Shown here one piece after another: positions 33,201-36,698 of a stretch of DNA of 36,698 bases; the stretch's first letter is position 1, and each line of letters starts with the position of its first letter. Source of the stretch: Rhodobacteraceae bacterium PARR1 (GTDB lineage: Bacteria > Pseudomonadota > Alphaproteobacteria > Rhodobacterales > Rhodobacteraceae); NCBI GenBank assembly GCA_002256185.1, contig NKIT01000023.1:1-36698 (forward strand), given 5' to 3'. The position numbers were made by a program, and so were the translations under genes. The notes under the pieces are model-generated. The model made no database searches, had not been told where the DNA came from, and was given only the letters and a program-made list of their open reading frames with translations.

Positions 33201-36200
33201 TGGTCTGGTTGTCCGCAGCACGGGCCAGCTCGGTGAAGCTGAACTTGTCAGCCCCCGAGCCCATGATGATCTCGGTCACTTCCAGCGCGGTGGCGTGGAT
33301 GCCCTTGACCTGCGACAGAACAGCGCCCGACCCGGTGGTGATGTTAACGGCGTTGTCGCCCTGATTCATCCCGGTGATCTGCTGGAACGTGCGTCCGCCG
33401 ATCACAGTCGTGGCCATCGCGCCGGTCTGGGCGCTGGCCCCCTCCGTGCGGATCGTCAGACGGTCGATCGAAGCCGGATCCTCGGCCGCCGTGGTTGACA
33501 CGGCACGTGCAGTGCCATCTTCCAGTGCGACAAGGGCGCGGCCATAGTTTTCACCGATCTGGCCAGCCCCATCCAGACGCAGCGCGCCTGCAATGCCATC
33601 CAGTTTCAGCACACCCGCCACAGTCAGCGATGTCGCCGCGATGGACGTGACCTGCGCCGATGTGCGCGAGGCGACCAGCCATGCCATCGCATCCGCGCTT
33701 TCTGCCGTGATCGTGGACGGAATGGCCATGGAAGAGGCGTTGAGACCCGTAACCGGCCCGCCGATGTTCAGCAGGTCGGACCCAAGGCCACCCGACACCT
33801 CGGTATAGGTGCCGGAACGGGTGGCGTGGATGGTGACACGGTCATCACCTGCGCCGCCGTTCAGGCGCAAGGCCTCGGTCGTGGCGGACAGGACGATGCT
33901 GCGGCCCGCACCGCGGATACGGTCAAGTTCCATCAGATAGGTGTCGGCGAGGGTGGTGCCGATCACCGTTACCTCATCCACACCCGCGCCGGATGCGACG
34001 ACAAGATTGCCGTTCATCAGCGTCGAGCCACCGTCTGCCGCCGCAAAGCTGCGGATGGTGACGGCGTCATTGCCCGCATCTGCGTCGATCCGCAGCGCGC
34101 CAAGGTTCGCGTTGACCTCGATCCGGTCGTCGCCTTCGCCCGCTTTGATCAAGCTCATGTGCGACACGCCATCCGACAGCCAGCCGCCGGTGACCGCACG
34201 GGTCACGGTGCCGGATTCGGTGACACCCGTTTGCGATTGCTTCAGTTCGGGCCTGTCCTGATAGACCTGCCCCACGCGGATGCGGTCATTGCCCGTCCCG
34301 GTATCGACGACCGTGCCGGTCGAAGTGTCGTCCAGCGCCACGAAGTCATTGCCGCCAAAGGTGCGCAGCCACAGCCCGCCATCCTGAGCGGAATTGTAGA
34401 AGATGCGTTCCTGACTGCCGGGCAGATTGCCGGCCTCAAGCTGGGCATAGGTGCCGTGACGCAGGGCCAGCACACCGTCCCGCACGAGGAAGAGGTCTTC
34501 CTCATCCGTGCCGCGCACATCCAGCAGGTCAGCGCCGCTGTTGGCCGTGCCGGTATCGCGGACGGCGATGTCATAGGTGATGCCCTTGCCGGTATCACCG
34601 CCGAACATCTGGATGCGCGTGGTGTCCGCCCCGTCGCCGCCGTCGATGACCAAGGCATCGCCAGACGTCTGCGCCGGAAGGCGGACGATCTGCACTTCGT
34701 CATTGCCCTTGCCACCCAGGATGCGCGCCGCGCCGCCAAGGTTGGTCAGGTCGGTCAGGATCAAGAGGTCGTTGCCGTCGCCCTGATCGAAGATGACATT
34801 GTCGCCCGACAGGTCGATGCCGACAAAGCCAGCCCGGTCATCCCCCGCGCCGAAGCGGAAGGTCAGGTCGTCCTTGGCTGCAAGCCTGCCACCCTGCGCC
34901 GAGACGACATCCGCCCCGCCGCCGAAGTCAAACGTGATCGCCCCTTCCGAGGTGATGACCATGTTCGTCATCACCACGGTATCGGCGCCATCGCCGGTTT
35001 GCAGTGTAAAGCCGCCCTTGCCCGCCACGATCGTCGCGCCGGTCAGGTTCATGTTCGTCGGACCCGCGCCGCGGTTGCTGATGACCAGCCCGCCGCCTGC
35101 GTTGATCTGGCTCAGGGCCTTGGCTTCATCGGCGATGCCGTCGAAGTCGCCCATATTGACCGAAACATCGCCCTTGGCCGTCAGGTTTGCCTCAGCCGAC
35201 AGAAGGAAGACGTCGCCGCCGCCATCCATTGTCACGGTGATGTCGCGGCCTGCGGTGATTGCGGCCTTCGAGTCGATCACGTCAAAACCGTCGCCGGTAT
35301 CCAGGACGATGTTGCGCCCTGCCGTGACGGCAGCGGCGATGGTGGCGGTCAAGCCGCCGGTGCCCGTGTTGACCAAGGTAATGTCAACGCCCGCCCGCAG
35401 CGTGTCAGACAAGGTCAGAACGCTGCGATCAGTGCTGACGATGCCAAAGTTCAGCATGGCGCTGCCCGCGACGGCCCGCACAGCCTTGGCGAATGTGGCG
35501 GAATCCACCCCACCGCCGGTTGTCAGCGTCAAATCGGTTCCCGCTGTGACCGTGTCACTGAACAAGAACGTGTCATTGCCGGTGCCCGTGCGGGTCAGGA
35601 TGAATGTCCCGGCCAGCAGTTTGTCGTCCATCGTCACGGTCGCCGCGTCGCTGCCCGATTTGGTCACGCTGATCGAGGTGCCCGCCGTCAACGCACCCGT
35701 CACTTGCAGCGCTTCCGCGCCCACCGGCTTGGTGCTGGTGCCCGAAGTGACCGGACCAGCACCCAAATCGATCGTCACGTAGTCGCCCGTTGTGACAGTA
35801 CCGTCGAGCAGGACGGAATCCGTGCCCGCGCCCATCACGAAGGACAGATAGGTGCCCACATTGACAGAGCCGACATGCGTGATCGTGTCGTTGCCAGAGC
35901 CCAGCAACACACGCACGTAAGTGCCGGTTTCCCATGTGCCCGTGGTGGTCACATCGGTGCCCGCCTTGCCTGCGCCGACAACGGTCAGGCTGGTTCCGGC
36001 AAAAAGCGGACCGTCCGTCAGTTCCAGTTGCTGGCGCAGCGTCAGGTCACGTTCGTTGCCGATATCAAGGTCGATATAGATCGCGCCATCCGTCGCCTCG
36101 ATCCCTTCCGCCACGATCATGGCGTCGGTTTCGATGCCGCTGCGCACCGAGATGTTGCGCTTGGCGGTGATGGTGGTGTCGAAGTCGAACAGATCACGCC

Positions 36201-36698
36201 CGCCTTCGGTCGTGATCAGGATGTCGCGCCCTGCCACCACGTCTGCGGTGGCCAAGAGACGGAAGTCACCCGCATCATTCGAGGTCACGATCAGGTCGGT
36301 TCCTGCCGTGATGACGGCCTTTTTGTCGAACACCACTTCCTGCGGACGTGCGTTCTTGTCGGCAAACGGGCCACGGTCGGTGGCCGGGCTGTCGCCCATC
36401 TCAAAGACGATCATCCCGGTGTCGGTGGTGATGTCCTCGGTCGTGACAAAGCGGTCAAGGCCACGGTCCATGCGGAACAGGATGTTGCGCGTCACATCCA
36501 TCATGCCAACGGTCGACCAGACGTCATCGCCGCCGCCAGTCCAGACGATCAGGTCACGCCCGGCCTTCACCTCGCCTTTGGCGGTCAGGGTGGCGTTCAG
36601 CTTGCCGGTGTTCTCCGAGAAGTTGCTGACGATCGCACACGATGTTTTGTCATAGCTGGCAGCGTCGCCCAGATCATAGTTTTTGGCGGCGAAACCGA
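27238..36698 (-). CDS. Giant surface protein: beta-solenoid/RTX stalk and lectin-like C-terminal repeats (N-terminus outside window)
   Basis: 3,152 residues are visible. The frame stays open to the right edge (the GTG at 36570 is internal), so the true start lies beyond. Visible residues 1 to about 600 are 23-26-residue rungs such as ITAGRDITVTMDGGGDVF, which suggest a right-handed beta-solenoid mixed with GGxD turns. About 600-2000 contains calcium-binding RTX nonapeptides (GGAGNDMLFGGQGADLLLGD, GGTGRDLLVGGQGADTIMGG) in several blocks. A Gly/Thr hinge (GGGGTGGGTGGGTTGP) follows, then four repeats of about 285 residues up to the C-terminus. Apart from one Cys in the first visible residues I saw none, which is normal for secreted RTX proteins. 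It is acidic and repetitive, as expected of a calcium-dependent adhesin or surface-layer-like protein. The following operon probably exports it. No type I exporter ATPase of the HlyB kind is encoded here. Confidence 0.93.
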   Translation of the reverse strand, partial: GFAAKNYDLGDAASYDKTSCAIVSNFSENTGKLNATLTAKGEVKAGRDLIVWTGGGDDVWSTVGMMDVTRNILFRMDRGLDRFVTTEDITTDTGMIVFEMGDSPATDRGPFADKNARPQEVVFDKKAVITAGTDLIVTSNDAGDFRLLATADVVAGRDILITTEGGRDLFDFDTTITAKRNISVRSGIETDAMIVAEGIEATDGAIYIDLDIGNERDLTLRQQLELTDGPLFAGTSLTVVGAGKAGTDVTTTGTWETGTYVRVLLGSGNDTITHVGSVNVGTYLSFVMGAGTDSVLLDGTVTTGDYVTIDLGAGPVTSGTSTKPVGAEALQVTGALTAGTSISVTKSGSDAATVTMDDKLLAGTFILTRTGTGNDTFLFSDTVTAGTDLTLTTGGGVDSATFAKAVRAVAGSAMLNFGIVSTDRSVLTLSDTLRAGVDITLVNTGTGGLTATIAAAVTAGRNIVLDTGDGFDVIDSKAAITAGRDITVTMDGGGDVFLLSAEANLTAKGDVSVNMGDFDGIADEAKALSQINAGGGLVISNRGAGPTNMNLTGATIVAGKGGFTLQTGDGADTVVMTNMVITSEGAITFDFGGGADVVSAQGGRLAAKDDLTFRFGAGDDRAGFVGIDLSGDNVIFDQGDGNDLLILTDLTNLGGAARILGGKGNDEVQIVRLPAQTSGDALVIDGGDGADTTRIQMFGGDTGKGITYDIAVRDTGTANSGADLLDVRGTDEEDLFLVRDGVLALRHGTYAQLEAGNLPGSQERIFYNSAQDGGLWLRTFGGNDFVALDDTSTGTVVDTGTGNDRIRVGQVYQDRPELKQSQTGVTESGTVTRAVTGGWLSDGVSHMSLIKAGEGDDRIEVNANLGALRIDADAGNDAVTIRSFAAADGGSTLMNGNLVVASGAGVDEVTVIGTTLADTYLMELDRIRGAGRSIVLSATTEALRLNGGAGDDRVTIHATRSGTYTEVSGGLGSDLLNIGGPVTGLNASSMAIPSTITAESADAMAWLVASRTSAQVTSIAATSLTVAGVLKLDGIAGALRLDGAGQIGENYGRALVALEDGTARAVSTTAAEDPASIDRLTIRTEGASAQTGAMATTVIGGRTFQQITGMNQGDNAVNITTGSGAVLSQVKGIHATALEVTEIIMGSGADKFSFTELARAADNQTITAMVILQAGGGTDAITAQSVLGKQALVLFGDSERGEAAYGTVVQSGADTINVSGQKSGTILIDGGNDNDTITGGAGVLLAIGGTGSDALNAGAGITTSVGDSTLLIDRSRGFASIDVVTAVGGDRLTGGAATEIMVGDNLTTDAFDLVSIRPTTLTSTGAGGVDTIAANFTGAVIIGGGANDTITAPGARVILGDTGTVTLTAAGVLVRAVSDTATTGGVDTIRLQSGGGVIIGGIGADTISAVGGDDFILGDSGDVTFAVGITDRIESLFVTGSGNDNISGGTGRDILIGGGGADVITTGEGENIAFGDHAILSGLAAAITAGSLIPRQGGSVVILATATEDASGGADRITGGTGRDLLVGGQGADTIMGGAGDDDIIGGHFVDVARQDVASLALADGANLIDAGAGDDVVLAAHGLIQTALNNIDARLSNGSAAAADPLGRLARNIRAYTDPTHTTTRFGANIVTGGAGNDMLFGGQGADLLLGDMAITMTATNTVDTRVGANPSVLTGANAYAYLVATRTTAWNAVRSANTGGASSLLQRTVAAGTEWLLASVALADAGAGDIVIVRPGIGAVPATAGDDYIEGGAGNDVLIGGAGASDLIGGSSRTFGALIGNSTSASAAARQAGADVILSGNASLTVAPAAGSALVSGNADVWKIVNGNQFATAGSVDGVTRAIIKRAIELAETEPDATQISRLFSASKGDYVVTNQASDRTYGDRSSGRAGLNGSGESTVTAKRELDLAPLVNVIERAGPQISAVGFAAVASAVSPSAAKAATATALGQMYLYDSGSNSFTAQTPSRRPVTANASAVTDVATAQGAGYFYVDDRGGVFFYGGMTSPGGGGTGGGTGGGTTGPVDSSLRDIGRSGTVTITPANVGKPVRVDFGVKITNAVIALTGTQQGNEPYTLRVTDRDENGFWIELDEWEYQDNKRSASETISWLAVEAGVHQLGDGRLVEAGTMIADATSGTVAFAAKFTNTPVVLTSVMSRFKPEAVDSNPTAVTATGAEIRLESEKARVGKAGKELVGYIAIQTGAGVQRIADGVDSTRRNFAVAGTFTNLVVLAEEQTAKQADAGAVVLGGVSGGTVTLFFDEDMSTGLDNAHGKEDLGIVGLDSGAVRGMRKSDAAYVPKTILDQLAATTTQDAPVVGAAGTVSVAIGSVGKSVRVEFGSRIDNAVVVLTGMMEVSGDPYTLRVLTRDATGFTFMVDEWEYQDNIRSSAVTVHWVAVQAGVHTLSDGRVVEAGTMLADDTSGAVTFKSNFVDAPVVVTSVMSSIDGTAVDSSPTRVTRTGFDARLQEEQARQGFTRTKELVGYIAFGQGTNVAMLTTASHFGTAVAFDSSVGGPVVVADTQTLKDTDPQSTMIWTIGTKAVNVFISEELSVDTDRRRTPLDTIGLAAFEAGLLRGTRSGDSVTVTAAQLTEATTAGAALVATQTAVLGASGKVTLATTQVGVSVRVNFGASITNAVVALTGVSSNTSDPFTLRVLTRDATGFTFMLDEWEYQDNARSASVTVNWVAVAAGVHRMADGRLVEAGTVLANGQTGAVTFTAGFTAGPAVITSVMSSHDGSAVDSSARDVTATGFQARLQSEDARGGIPRPQELVGYIAFGTGGVAARTVEVGSSAAVTSFGRTFANAVVIADTQTANDADPQSVILSAQSNTAANLFIAEESSVSADASRFSNDTVSMAVFEAGMLRGQRLGNAALVTAAQLTAASTAPAYRMVGQSGSVTLASTQMSAPIRVNYTSPVENAVIMLTGSHQTTDPYTLRIVSRDANGFSFIVEEWEYQDKSRSKGETIQWIAIAAGKYELADGRKIEVGTVSADMTAKAVTFTAGFTTPPVVLTSLMSNNDTKTANASPFSVTKTGFSVNLQVEKAQAQTHAAETVGYIAMSTGGTATAGVAATVTAGSTATTWTPPTGFGSMVAVAGTQTRNNAEPVSVKTQAVAGSGVKLLLEKEASKGAVLSIPTETVGIIAFLRGAIYGRKI
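27241..28032 (-). repeat. Giant protein C-terminal repeat unit 4 (lectin-like, most divergent)
   Basis: The unit begins at VGQSGSVTLASTQ and runs to the protein end (RGAIYGRKI). It carries the shared landmarks EEWEYQDKSRS, IQWIAIAAGKYELADGRKIE, LTSLMSNND and ETVGYIAMSTG. It is slightly shorter than the others and more Lys-rich, and it forms the extreme C-terminus. Boundaries are approximate. Confidence 0.85.
28033..28884 (-). repeat. Giant protein C-terminal repeat unit 3 (lectin-like)
   Basis: The unit begins near VLGASGKVTLATTQ. Landmarks are LDEWEYQDNARS, VNWVAVAAGVHRMADGRLVE, ITSVMSSHDGS, ELVGYIAFGTG and IAEESSVSADASRF. It is closest in sequence to unit 2, with which it shares DPFTLRVLTRDATGFTFM-type text nearly unchanged. 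Boundaries are approximate. Confidence 0.85.
28885..29760 (-). repeat. Giant protein C-terminal repeat unit 2 (lectin-like)
   Basis: The unit begins near VVGAAGTVSVAIGSVG. Landmarks are VDEWEYQDNIRS, VHWVAVQAGVHTLSDGRVVE, VTSVMSSIDGTAVDSSPT, ELVGYIAFGQG and ISEELSVDTDRR. The near-identity to unit 3 over the first subdomain points to a recent duplication. Boundaries are approximate. Confidence 0.85.
29761..30618 (-). repeat. Giant protein C-terminal repeat unit 1 (lectin-like)
   Basis: The unit follows the Gly-rich hinge and begins near IGRSGTVTITPANVG. Landmarks are LDEWEYQDNKRS, ISWLAVEAGVHQLGDGRLVE, LTSVMSRFKPEAVDSNPT, ELVGYIAIQTG and FDEDMSTGLDN. The third subdomain has a short insertion relative to units 2 and 3. 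Boundaries are approximate. Confidence 0.85.
30625..30679 (-). repeat. Gly/Thr-rich hinge in the giant protein
   Basis: This encodes GGGGTGGGTGGGTTGP, a flexible linker separating the RTX stalk from the lectin-like C-terminal units. The DNA is a short imperfect repeat of CCGCCACC-type triplets. Confidence 0.8.
31383..32500 (-). repeat. Main cluster of RTX calcium-binding nonapeptide repeats in the giant protein
   Basis: Blocks of GGxGxDxxx repeats are encoded at about 31383-31446, 31735-31810, 32050-32163, 32262-32370 and 32445-32500 (for example GGTGRDILIGGGGADVITTG). More scattered copies continue toward 34900. Tandem nonapeptides of this kind bind Ca2+ and fold into parallel beta-rolls after secretion. 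Confidence 0.88.
34900..36698 (-). repeat. Beta-solenoid-like rungs of 23-26 residues in the giant protein
   Basis: The encoded text recurs as TAGxDIxxxTGGGxDxF followed by about eight polar residues, for example VTAGTDLTLTTGGGVDSATF and ITAGRDITVTMDGGGDVF. About two dozen rungs are visible and the series continues past the right edge. The pattern mixes a filamentous-haemagglutinin-like strand turn with an RTX-like GGxD turn. Confidence 0.7.

Noticed and set aside
29884-33498. A 1,204-codon open frame on the plus strand opposite the giant gene
   Set aside because: It mirrors the repetitive GC-rich codon pattern of the giant gene. It has no ribosome site, no signal and no recognisable domain, and its composition (His/Arg/Gln-rich) is that of antisense reading.
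36568-36570. The GTG at 36570 as the start of the giant gene
   Set aside because: The same frame continues without a stop for 128 more bases to the window edge with similar composition, and no signal sequence or ribosome site is found at this GTG.

Overview
The window is high-GC, gene-dense DNA from a Gram-negative bacterium. It is most likely an alphaproteobacterium of the Rhodobacteraceae type. The grounds are the protein families present (SapC, OmpA lipoproteins, RTX repeats, HlyD adaptors), the GC-rich codon use, the GTG and TTG starts, and the many 4-base ATGA stop/start overlaps. The species is not identified. I saw no tRNA, rRNA, CRISPR array or insertion sequence.

Layout. (1) 1-1331, plus strand: the end of a dipeptide/oligopeptide ABC transporter operon, with two ATPases (DppD/OppD-like, cut by the window edge, and DppF/OppF-like). 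(2) 1316-2872, minus: a membrane fatty-acid desaturase followed by a hotdog-fold thioesterase. (3) 3022-6727, minus: a five-gene operon in which every product carries an export signal. It encodes an Ala/Gly/Ser/Thr-rich secreted protein, two unrecognised exported proteins and two OmpA-domain lipoproteins. A candidate promoter region lies upstream, a strong internal hairpin follows the first gene, and a clear intrinsic terminator closes the operon. (4) 7232-13584, minus: sapC, an O-methyltransferase, a small P-loop kinase, a periplasmic VWA protein and a MacB-like ABC transporter, mostly joined by stop/start overlaps. (5) 13866-14729, minus: an exported protein with an EF-hand-like loop. (6) 14993-16832, plus: a radical SAM enzyme and a periplasmic adaptor. 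(7) 16861-27083, minus: a tight five-gene operon with a GAF-HlyD fusion, an M50 protease-HlyD fusion, a short SecA-like ATPase, an exported PG-binding/IalB-like protein and a long periplasmic coiled-coil protein. (8) 27238 to the right edge, minus: the C-terminal 3,152 residues of a giant surface protein whose start lies outside the window.

How it may fit together. Regions 7 and 8 look like a dedicated export and surface-display system. The giant protein has a beta-solenoid/RTX stalk, a glycine hinge and four C-terminal units of about 285 residues, each of which reads as three H-type-lectin-like subdomains. Directly downstream lie the genes for two membrane-bound HlyD fusions, a SecA paralogue and two periplasmic proteins. 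The VWA protein of region 4 and the coiled-coil protein of region 7 appear to share an N-terminal SH3-like plus VWA architecture. This suggests that regions 4 to 8 form one functional island. Region 3 may be a separate secreted-fibre or matrix system. These assignments rest on motif reading by eye, and the functional links are inferences.
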